A stretch of 11,875 bases of DNA from Phenylobacterium sp. (lineage in GTDB: Bacteria > Pseudomonadota > Alphaproteobacteria > Caulobacterales > Caulobacteraceae), in assembly GCA_028291285.1 (NCBI GenBank), contig JAQGIJ010000634.1:1-11875 (forward strand). Reading direction: 5' to 3'. The notes under the pieces are model-generated. The model was not told the origin of the DNA. It did not search any database and saw only the letters and a list, made by a program, of their open reading frames with translations. The position numbers and the translations under genes are program-made. The number at the start of each line of letters is the position of its first letter. Position 1 is the first letter of the stretch. Below, piece by piece: positions 6,655 through 11,875 of the stretch.

Positions 6655-7814
6655 TGGAGCCCTTCCTCCCGTACGGGCGCCAGACCATCGAGGAGGACGA
6701 CATCGCCGCGGTGGCGCAGGCGCTGCGGGCCGACTTCCTGACCACCGGCCCCATGGTCGAGCGGTTCGAGCAGGCCTTCGCCGAGCGGGTCGGGGCGGCG
6801 CACGCCGTCGCCTGCGCCAACGGCACGGCCGCCCTGCACCTGGCCATGCTGGCGCTGGAGGCCGGCCCGGGCGATGCGGTGATCGTCCCCGCCATCACCT
6901 TCCTGGCGACGGCCAACTGCGCGCGCTTCGCAGGCGCCGAGGTCGTGTTCGCCGACGTAGATCCGGCGAGCGGGCTGATGACGCCGCAGACCCTGCGTGA
7001 GGCGCTGGGCCGCGTGGGCGGGCGGCGGCTGCGCGCGGTCCTGCCGGTGCATCTGCGCGGCGACGCCGTCGACCTGCCGGGGCTCGAGGCGCTGGCGCGC
7101 GAGGCAGGCGCAGTGCTCGTCGAGGACGCGCCGCACGCGCTCGGGACGACGATGCGATTCGGCGATGTGATGGAGCGTGTCGGCGATGTGCGCCATTCGG
7201 CGATGGCCACCTTCTCCTTCCACCCGGTGAAGGCGATCGCCACCGGCGAGGGCGGCATGGTCACCACGAGCGATGCGGCGCTGGCCGAGCGCCTGCGCCG
7301 CCTGCGCAGTCACGGCATGGTGCGGCCGCCGGGCGCAGAGCCCTGGTGGTACGAGATGCCGGAGCTCGGCTTTAACTACCGCCTGCCGGACGTGCTCTGC
7401 GCGCTGGGCCTGTCGCAGCTGGCCAAGCTCGACCGCTTCGCCGAGCGGCGCCGGGCGCTGGCGGGCGCCTATGACGCGGCGCTCGCCCCCCTCGCTCCGC
7501 GGGTGCGCAGGGCCGCCTCGCCGCCCTGGAGCCGGCCGGTGCTGCACCTGATGACCGTGCTGATCGACTTCGCCGCGGCCGGCAGGAGCCGGCTGGAGGT
7601 GGTCGAGGCGCTCCGGGCCCGCGGCGTCGGCAGCCAGGTCCACTACATCCCCGTCCACCGCCAGCCTTATTACCGCGAGCGGTACGGCGCGCTCGAGCTT
7701 CCCGGCGCCGAGGCCTGGTACGCGGCCTGCCTCTCCCTGCCGCTCTATCCGGCGATGAACGAGGCGGATGTGGCGCGGGGGGCGCGGGCGCTGACGGCGG
7801 CGCTGGGGCTCTGA
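6654..7814 (+). CDS. pseC: UDP-4-keto-6-deoxy-sugar aminotransferase, PseC/FlmB type
   Basis: This 386-residue PLP-dependent aminotransferase belongs to the DegT/DnrJ/EryC1 family. It transfers an amino group, normally from glutamate, to the PseB product, giving UDP-4-amino-4,6-dideoxy-N-acetyl-L-altrosamine. It starts PFLPYGRQTIEEDD, typical of PseC. Other features are FLTTGPMVERFE (28-39) and the phosphate-binding ANGTAALHLAM (55-65). VEDAPHALG (156-164) contains Asp158, which contacts the PLP ring nitrogen, and FSFHPVKAIATGEGG (187-201) contains Lys193 as the Schiff-base lysine. LGFNYRLPDV and VHYIPVHRQPYY are also family blocks. ATG 6654 overlaps the pseB stop, so translation is coupled. 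The later pathway genes (pseG, pseH, pseI, pseF) are not downstream here; the next gene is unrelated and on the other strand. Confidence 0.93.
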   Translation: MEPFLPYGRQTIEEDDIAAVAQALRADFLTTGPMVERFEQAFAERVGAAHAVACANGTAALHLAMLALEAGPGDAVIVPAITFLATANCARFAGAEVVFADVDPASGLMTPQTLREALGRVGGRRLRAVLPVHLRGDAVDLPGLEALAREAGAVLVEDAPHALGTTMRFGDVMERVGDVRHSAMATFSFHPVKAIATGEGGMVTTSDAALAERLRRLRSHGMVRPPGAEPWWYEMPELGFNYRLPDVLCALGLSQLAKLDRFAERRRALAGAYDAALAPLAPRVRRAASPPWSRPVLHLMTVLIDFAAAGRSRLEVVEALRARGVGSQVHYIPVHRQPYYRERYGALELPGAEAWYAACLSLPLYPAMNEADVARGARALTAALGL

Positions 7815-7830
7815 TCGCCGGCGAGACCTC

Positions 7831-7858
7831 TCCCCGCCTTCGCGCCGCGAAGCGGGGA
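7831..7858. terminator. Bulged hairpin after pseC
   Basis: TCCCCGC (7831-7837), a bulged C, TTCGC (7839-7843), a GCC loop, then GCGAA and GCGGGGA (7847-7858) give a 12 bp stem with one bulge. It lies between the ends of pseC (plus) and the AttH/CrtC-like gene (minus). There is no T run, so it could be a weak bidirectional terminator or an intergenic dispersed repeat. Confidence 0.5.
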
Positions 7859-7892
7859 AGAGCGATTCATGGACGGGTCCGGGATCTGCGCC

Positions 7893-8963
7893 CTACCGCT
7901 TCGTGGCCCGGAGCGCCTGGACCATCTTGCTGTAGTGGTCCTGGCTGCGCCAGCCGTCCTGGTCCTCGCCCCAGCCGACCTTGCCTTCGAACTCCCAGCG
8001 GAACAGCGCCGCGGTGGCGCCGGCGCCGGTCTCGCAGAAGTAGCTGACGGCGTGGCCCTCGGCCTCCATGGACCGGCCCTCGCGGTCGACCAGCGTGACC
8101 TCCATGTGCTCGCCGATCCCGCTGTCCACGTTGCGCCAGGTCTTCATCTTCGACTTGGTCTTGTCGAGCCGGACGAACTTCCCGTCCTTCAGCAGCCAGC
8201 CCATGTTCATCGGGCTCCAACCCTTGGCGTCGCCGTCCTGCGGGCGCACGAAGCTGAGGAATCCGGTCCGGTCGTCGGCGTGGCCGAAGATGTACTGGAT
8301 CCGGCCGCGGCCGCGTTCGCGCTCGACCTCCCGCCAGCGGGGGCCGCCGGGCTCGCGCACCTTGTAGTCGCCGCGCAGGTACTCCGGCTTCTGGCTGGAG
8401 GCGTGCGCCCCTTCACGCGGGCCCCAGGTGCGGTCGCGGACGCTCCAGCAGTCGATCGGGATCTTCTCGCCCTGCAGGGTGAGCGTCCCCTGGATCCGGC
8501 CCAGCTGGTCGAAGTGGGGGTTGTGCACGGCCGGCGGCTCGCCCGGCGTGAAGCGGTGCGGCGGGTGGGCCGACAGGTGCTCGAAGTCCAGTCCGAAGCC
8601 CCGCTCCTTGTCGGTGTAGCCCACCCAGTAGTCCATGGTCGGGCGCAGCACCTTCAGGCTGTAGCCGCCCTGCGGGAAGGTGATGTCGCGAAGGTCCGGG
8701 TCCTTCGGCATCTCGGCTTCCACGTTCTTGTAGTAGGCGGCGCGCGACGGATCCGAGCCCTTGCCGTCCCAGACGAAGATCCGCCAGCGCACCTGGTCCT
8801 TGTTCGGATAATAGGCGGCGTGCACCCAGCAGCCGATCCGGCGCTCGGGGATGTTGAAGCACCACCAGTTGGTTTCGAGGTTGAACGGGTTCTGGTCGAG
8901 GGTGTGGTAGCGGTCGTCCTCGGCGGTGAACGGCGTCTCTTCGGTGATCTCGGCCACGCTCAT
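7893..8963 (-). CDS. AttH/CrtC-like (DUF7065/DUF7064-type) protein
   Basis: The protein has 356 residues, is cytoplasmic by appearance, and has no signal peptide or membrane span. It is rich in aromatic residues and beta strand. Recognisable blocks are NWWCFNIPERRIGCWVHAAY (32-51), VRWRIFVWDG (58-67), IDCWSVRDRTWGPREG (170-185) with a DRxWGPR core, and the late WEFEGKVGWGEDQD. The pattern matches the two-lobed lipocalin-like proteins annotated as hydroxyneurosporene synthase (CrtC)/AttH-like or DUF7065 plus DUF7064. These often sit in steroid, terpene or lipid catabolic loci; no activity is established for this subgroup. ATG 8963 is supported by GGGAGGAA just upstream. It lies 95 bp downstream of the MBL-fold gene on the same strand, probably in one operon. 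The fold assignment is moderately sure, the function unknown. Confidence 0.78.
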   Translation of the reverse strand: MSVAEITEETPFTAEDDRYHTLDQNPFNLETNWWCFNIPERRIGCWVHAAYYPNKDQVRWRIFVWDGKGSDPSRAAYYKNVEAEMPKDPDLRDITFPQGGYSLKVLRPTMDYWVGYTDKERGFGLDFEHLSAHPPHRFTPGEPPAVHNPHFDQLGRIQGTLTLQGEKIPIDCWSVRDRTWGPREGAHASSQKPEYLRGDYKVREPGGPRWREVERERGRGRIQYIFGHADDRTGFLSFVRPQDGDAKGWSPMNMGWLLKDGKFVRLDKTKSKMKTWRNVDSGIGEHMEVTLVDREGRSMEAEGHAVSYFCETGAGATAALFRWEFEGKVGWGEDQDGWRSQDHYSKMVQALRATKR

Positions 8964-9058
8964 CTGTTCCTCCCTGGGTCGCCGGGCGCACCCTGGCCGC
9001 TCGTCGAACCCGGGGCAACGTGCCCCAGCGGCATCCGGGCCGGGTCTGAGGCGCGCGC

Positions 9059-9943
9059 TCAGGCGGGCGTGGCGACCGGCTCGGCGACCAGCGGACGGAA
9101 GCCGTAGCGCTCGCCGACGCGGGTCACATAGCCCGGCGCGAAGTGCGCCGGCGCCAGCAGCGCCTCGCTCTGCGCCAGCCGCGCCCGCACCCGCCGGCGC
9201 GTCGCCTCGGAGGCGGCGGGGTCCTCGTGGCCGGCCATCTCCAGCCGGGCGTCGAGGATCTGCAGCGGATGGTTGAAGACGTCGCCGGTGAACCAGCCCT
9301 CGCGGCCGCCGCTGGCGAAGCGCAGGGCCGAGTGGCCGGCGGTGTGGCCGTGGGTCGGCTCGACGAAGATCCCCGGCGCGATCTGGGCGTCCTCGGCGAC
9401 CAGCTCGGCCAGCCCTGCGTCCACCACCGGGCGCACGCTGTCCTCGAAGACGCCCTCGTTCCACTCGGTGAAGACGTGGTCCGGGCGGCTCGGGTCCCAG
9501 TGCTCGAACTCGCGGCGGACGAAGACGTAGCGGGCGTTGGGGAAGGTGGGGACGAAGCGGCCGCCCTTAAGCTTCGTGTTCCAGCCGCAGTGGTCGCAGT
9601 GCAGGTGGGTGCAGAAGACCACGTCGACGTCCTCGCAGCGCACCCCGCTCGCCTCGAAGCGCTCGAGGAAGGGCGTCTGCAGGTCCTGCAGGTGTGGCAC
9701 CAGCGGGCGCTTGCGGTCGTTGCCGCTGCACGGGTCGATCACCACGGTCAGCCCGTTCAGCCGCAGGATCCAGGCCTGGTAGACGAGGGTGAAGGTCTGA
9801 CTGGCGTCGTCGAAATAGGCCGGCCCCCAGGCCGCGGCGGCCTCGCGGGCGAAGCCGACGTCGCGCGTCAGCTTCTTGATGTGCATCTGGTCGGTCATCT
9901 CTTCGACGCGCAGCAGTTCGGCGTCGCCCAGCCGGATGGTCAT
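9059..9943 (-). CDS. MBL-fold metallo-hydrolase
   Basis: This 294-residue metallo-beta-lactamase-fold hydrolase has a complete two-metal site. THLHCDH (112-118) gives His113, His115, Asp117 and His118. THGHTAGHS (197-205) gives the next histidine (His200), TGD ends in Asp221 (bridging), and PAHF has His267. The layout resembles the lactonase and quinolone/AHL-hydrolysing branch rather than true beta-lactamases, with an N-terminal cap of about 50 residues and no signal peptide. It probably opens an ester, lactone or thioester in the cytoplasm; the substrate is unknown. ATG 9943 has GGGAGGAGC upstream. It is followed on the same strand by the AttH/CrtC-like gene. An upstream dyad (9985-10007) could be an operator. 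Confidence 0.92.
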   Translation of the reverse strand: MTIRLGDAELLRVEEMTDQMHIKKLTRDVGFAREAAAAWGPAYFDDASQTFTLVYQAWILRLNGLTVVIDPCSGNDRKRPLVPHLQDLQTPFLERFEASGVRCEDVDVVFCTHLHCDHCGWNTKLKGGRFVPTFPNARYVFVRREFEHWDPSRPDHVFTEWNEGVFEDSVRPVVDAGLAELVAEDAQIAPGIFVEPTHGHTAGHSALRFASGGREGWFTGDVFNHPLQILDARLEMAGHEDPAASEATRRRVRARLAQSEALLAPAHFAPGYVTRVGERYGFRPLVAEPVATPA

Positions 9944-9984
9944 CGGCCTTGCTCCTCCCAGAGCGTTCTGAAGATGGCACGCAT

Positions 9985-10007
9985 CATCGGCGCGAGGCCG
10001 GCCGATG
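9985..10007. promoter_or_regulatory. Inverted repeat upstream of the MBL-fold gene
   Basis: CATCGGC (9985-9991), a 9 bp spacer and GCCGATG (10001-10007) make a perfect 7 bp dyad. It lies about 40 bp before the MBL gene start, between that gene and the exbD terminator. Size and position suit a repressor operator, but no regulator gene is adjacent, so this is only a candidate. Confidence 0.3.
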
Positions 10008-10017
10008 CCAAGACAGC

Positions 10018-10048
10018 AAAAAGCCCGCCGGCGGGACCGGCGGGCTTT
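10018..10048 (-). terminator. Intrinsic terminator of exbD
   Basis: AAAGCCCGCCGG (10020-10031), a CGGGA loop and CCGGCGGGCTTT (10037-10048) form a perfect 12 bp stem. Read on the minus strand it is followed by a run of T (the A run 10018-10022). It lies 28 bp after the exbD stop and is a textbook rho-independent terminator. Confidence 0.92.
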
Positions 10049-10075
10049 CGTAGGTCTCAGGCTCTGCGAGATCGC

Positions 10076-10522
10076 CTAGGCGAGCTCTTCGTTGATCAGG
10101 GCCACCTGGTAGAAGCCGTTGCCCTGCAGCGTGTTCATCACCGACATGAAGTCGCCGTAGCGGACCGTCCGGTCGGCGCGGATGTAGACGCGCTGTTCGG
10201 TCGGCTGCTTGGACGGATCCTTCTGGCTCAGCACGGCCGAGAGGTCGGCCGGCAGGCCTTCCAGCGTCGTCGTCCGGTCGCCGATGAAGATCGCGCCGCC
10301 CGGCTGGATGTTGATCAGCACCGGCTCTTCGATCTTCGAACCCGGCGGCGGCGGAATGGCCGGCGGAAGGTCGAGCTTGATGGACACCGTCGCGGCGGGA
10401 ATCGCCACCATGAAGATGATGAGGAGCACCAGCATCACATCCACGAAGGGCGTGACGTTGATGTCGCTGTTCTGGCCGAGGTCGAAGCGACTGCTGCCCC
10501 CGCCGCCCAGCTTTGCAGCCAT
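10076..10522 (-). CDS. exbD: ExbD/TolR-family biopolymer transport protein
   Basis: This 148-residue inner-membrane protein has a short cytoplasmic N-terminus, one transmembrane helix (about 22-46) and a periplasmic domain (47-148). INVTPFVDVMLVLLIIFMV contains Asp28, equivalent to the proton-carrying aspartate of ExbD/TolR. These proteins, with ExbB/TolQ, turn the proton-motive force into work for TonB or TolA. The proline-rich PPAIPPPPGS linker (53-62) and the RVYIRADRTVRYGDFMSVMN block (111-130) are typical. AAGGAA lies 6 bp before ATG 10522. No exbB or tonB is upstream within the 316 bp spacer, and a strong terminator follows, so this copy is transcribed alone. It must borrow an ExbB from elsewhere. 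Confidence 0.95.
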   Translation of the reverse strand: MAAKLGGGGSSRFDLGQNSDINVTPFVDVMLVLLIIFMVAIPAATVSIKLDLPPAIPPPPGSKIEEPVLINIQPGGAIFIGDRTTTLEGLPADLSAVLSQKDPSKQPTEQRVYIRADRTVRYGDFMSVMNTLQGNGFYQVALINEELA

Positions 10523-10838
10523 GCTAAGTTCCTTCCCTGGGGCGCGATGGTCCGGCCCGGCTCTGACGTTCCGGCGACCATTGGCAAGCGGCCATGGGAT
10601 TGTAAAGCGCTAAGCGCCGGCCCCGAGGGCGATCGCGCGCGAAGCCCCGGGCCCGGGCGGCCGAACCGGGCGAAACGGCGCCGCCAGGAGAACCGTGTTG
10701 CCGGATTTCGCTCCCCGGCGCCCGCGGCGGGGACGATTTTGACGCCGCGACATAAAACACTGTTCACCTCTTTGCCCTAAACGCAGGCGCAGGGCCTGAA
10801 CCCGGGCCCATGGGGAAACGCAACTCGTGAGGCTCAGA
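10523..10838. other. Divergent intergenic region between exbD and the secreted protein gene
   Basis: This 316 bp spacer holds no convincing gene. It should contain both divergent promoters. It includes a GCGCT-A-AGCGC dyad at 10607-10617, a 12 bp palindrome CCCGGGCCCGGG at 10646-10657, and the only AT-rich patch around 10735-10765. A TTGACG at 10739-10744 lacks a good -10 partner on the plus strand. Long frames crossing it are high-GC artefacts. Confidence 0.6.
10599..10617 (-). promoter_or_regulatory. Possible exbD promoter element: TACAAT plus dyad
   Basis: On the minus strand TACAAT (complement of 10599-10604) resembles a -10 box and would give a leader of about 70 bases before exbD. Directly upstream is the dyad GCGCT-T-AGCGC (10607-10617). 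No matching -35 is seen at 16-17 bp, which would fit an activator-dependent promoter. Evidence is weak. Confidence 0.28.
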
Positions 10839-11147
10839 ATGAAGCTCCAGATCACCCTCGCCGCTGCGGCCGCGATGTTCGCCATGGCTTCGGCCGCCGT
10901 CGCCGCCGAACCGGTCGTCGCCAAGCTGCAGGCCGGCGGCGGCGCGCAGAAGCCGGTCGCCGGCGGCGCCGTCTTCGAATGCCTCGGCGACGTGTGCGCC
11001 AGCCGCACGCCGAGCGCCGACACCGCCAGCGTGCGCGGCTGCAAGGAGCTCGCCCGGCAGGTGGGCGCCATGACCGCCTTCGGCCCGAGCTCCAGGCCGC
11101 TCAGCGCGGACCAGCTGGCGACCTGCAACGAGTCCGCCCGCAAGTAG
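10839..11147 (+). CDS. Small secreted protein, CC_3452 family
   Basis: The protein has 102 residues with a clear Sec signal peptide (MKLQITLAAAAAMFAM, cleavage likely after AVAA at 23) and a 79-residue mature part. It has four cysteines (48, 53, 68, 96), enough for two periplasmic disulfides. The pattern GGAVFECLGDVCAS, then GCKELARQVGAMTAFG and LSADQLATCN, matches the uncharacterised CC_3452 family known from Caulobacterales, by my recollection of that family. Function is unknown. ATG 10839 is preferred over GTG 10827 because GAGG (10829-10832) is correctly spaced and the signal peptide then begins MKLQ. It converges on the YidB-like gene and is divergent from exbD. Confidence 0.8.
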   Translation: MKLQITLAAAAAMFAMASAAVAAEPVVAKLQAGGGAQKPVAGGAVFECLGDVCASRTPSADTASVRGCKELARQVGAMTAFGPSSRPLSADQLATCNESARK

Positions 11148-11163
11148 GCTCCTCTACGTCCGG

Positions 11164-11207
11164 CCGCGGCGGTCGTCCCGTCGCGACCGGACCTCGACCG
11201 ACCGCGG
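11164..11207. terminator. Bulged long stem between convergent genes
   Basis: CCGCGGCGGTCG (11164-11175) pairs with CGACCG-A-CCGCGG (11195-11207), a 12 bp stem with one bulged A and a 19-base loop. The loop also allows an alternative CGGTCG/CGACCG pairing. It fills the 61 bp gap between the secreted protein and the YidB-like gene. No T tract follows. It is a likely bidirectional transcript-end structure. Confidence 0.45.
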
Positions 11208-11208
11208 C

Positions 11209-11817
11209 TCAGCTCCGGCCGGCTGCGGCCTGGCCGGCGATCTGGTGCAGCTCGGTGTCGTCGGGGAGCCGCCCGTCCGGCGTCAGTTCGTGCACCGCCT
11301 GCGGCAGGACCTGCGTCAGCTCCGAGAGCAGCGAGTCGCGCGGCAGACCGGTTTGCTCCTGCAGCTGGCGCACATTGTCTTCGCCGAGCGCGTGCGCCAC
11401 CTGGTCCGGCGCCACCGGCTCATTGTGACCCGGGCCGACCCAGGAATTCACCTGCGTCCCGAGCCCTTTCTGCTGGAACTGGCTGACCAGCGCGCTGAGT
11501 GCGCCCGCGCCGCCGAGTCCGCTCAGCAGGCCGCCGAGGCCCGCGCCGCCGCCCTGGCCGCCGAGCAGGCCCCCCAGCATGCCGCCAAGGCCGCCGCCCG
11601 TCTGCGCCGGGGCCACCTGCGCTTGGCTTGCCTGTTCCTGTGGATTGAAGCTGCGGCCTTCGCCCGGGGCCTGGTTGTGCGACTGCTGGTAGCTGCGCAC
11701 GCCTTTCACCAGAAGCGCCAGGATCACGCCGGCCGCCACGGTCGAGCCCAGGCCCGGCTTCCGTTGCGGCCGGCCGCCAGCCGCCATGCTTCCCATCACC
11801 TGATCGGGCAGTCCCAT
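11209..11817 (-). CDS. YidB-family (DUF937) protein with N-terminal membrane anchor
   Basis: The 202-residue protein carries the YidB/DUF937 domain at its C-terminus. LVSQFQQKGLGTQVNSWVG (110-128) is followed by PVAPDQVAHALG (134-145), the QEQTGLPRDSLLSELTQVLP helix pair and HELTPDGRLP (176-185). Ahead of it is a low-complexity Gly/Leu region (73-106) made of LGG-type repeats, then a Gln/Ser-rich linker. Near the N-terminus is one hydrophobic segment (about 24-40) flanked by basic residues, so the protein may be membrane-anchored; many YidB proteins lack such a clear anchor. Function is unknown. ATG 11817 has GGAGG about 7 bp upstream. The window ends 58 bases upstream, so its promoter is only partly visible. 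Confidence 0.85.
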   Translation of the reverse strand: MGLPDQVMGSMAAGGRPQRKPGLGSTVAAGVILALLVKGVRSYQQSHNQAPGEGRSFNPQEQASQAQVAPAQTGGGLGGMLGGLLGGQGGGAGLGGLLSGLGGAGALSALVSQFQQKGLGTQVNSWVGPGHNEPVAPDQVAHALGEDNVRQLQEQTGLPRDSLLSELTQVLPQAVHELTPDGRLPDDTELHQIAGQAAAGRS

Positions 11818-11875
11818 GAGCGCGCCTCCACAGCTAGGCGGGAGGAACGCCGCGCGGCAGGCTTTTGTTCAGGGG

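Noticed and set aside
7869..9107. A 412-codon plus-strand frame opposite the AttH/CrtC-like gene
   Set aside because: No recognisable domain; the minus strand carries the conserved protein with a good ribosome site.
7893..9464. N-terminal extension of the AttH/CrtC-like protein to 523 residues
   Set aside because: The extra part is antisense-frame-like Arg/Ala-rich sequence inside the MBL gene; ATG 8963 has a strong ribosome site and the family begins there.
9975..9989. TGGCAC resembling the -24 part of a sigma-54 promoter
   Set aside because: The -12 part reads ATCG instead of TTGC, and it would point into the exbD terminator.
10739..10744. TTGACG as a -35 box for the secreted-protein gene
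   Set aside because: No acceptable -10 element is found at any usual spacing.
9143..10780. A 545-codon plus-strand frame running across the MBL gene, the terminator and exbD
   Set aside because: It crosses two conserved minus-strand genes and a strong terminator; composition is typical of a shadow frame.
1..11875. CRISPR array, tRNA, rRNA, insertion sequence, toxin-antitoxin or defence genes
   Set aside because: No spaced direct repeats, cloverleaf sequences, transposase motifs, terminal repeats or defence-type domains were seen on either strand.

Overview
The window is high-GC DNA with dense, tightly packed genes and no mobile element, tRNA, rRNA or CRISPR array. The gene set points to an alphaproteobacterium of the Caulobacterales, most likely a Phenylobacterium or Caulobacter relative. 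The evidence is a CC_3452-type small secreted protein, an FlmA/FlmB-type flagellin-glycan pair, an orphan CheW, a YidB-like protein and an AttH/CrtC-like (DUF7065/DUF7064) protein beside a metallo-beta-lactamase-fold hydrolase. The taxonomic call is inference from family content and base composition, not from a marker gene.

Layout, left half. A flavodoxin-fold reductase (cut by the window edge) converges on a zinc-independent quinone oxidoreductase (424-1404, minus). A divergent spacer follows, then a single-domain CheW (1565-2032). CheW converges, with a 6 bp gap, on a minus-strand operon read 3244 to 2039. That operon holds a possible 25-residue membrane peptide, a VanZ-family membrane protein and a GT-A-like glycosyltransferase, linked by overlapping starts and stops. 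Divergent to it is a plus-strand operon: HAD-IA hydrolase, pterin-4a-carbinolamine dehydratase (GTGA overlap) and a classical SDR (19 bp gap).

Middle. The SDR and a minus-strand exported protein of unknown function end on opposite arms of one 8 bp hairpin that contains both stop codons. Divergent to the exported protein, pseB/flmA and pseC/flmB (overlapping by 1 bp) encode the first two steps of pseudaminic-acid synthesis, used in Caulobacter for flagellin glycosylation. The other pathway genes are not in the window. A bulged hairpin follows pseC.

Right half. A minus-strand pair (MBL-fold hydrolase, then the AttH/CrtC-like protein) looks like a small catabolic operon. A textbook intrinsic terminator with a T tract separates it from an exbD gene that has no exbB or tonB beside it. 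A 316 bp GC-rich spacer divides exbD from the divergent secreted CC_3452-family protein, which converges on a YidB-family (DUF937) membrane-anchored protein at the right edge.

Most genes are housekeeping or accessory chromosomal genes. I see no clear defence system or mobile island. The least described parts are the MBL plus DUF7065/7064 pair, the FliL-like exported protein next to the flagellin-glycan genes, and the short ORF ahead of vanZ.
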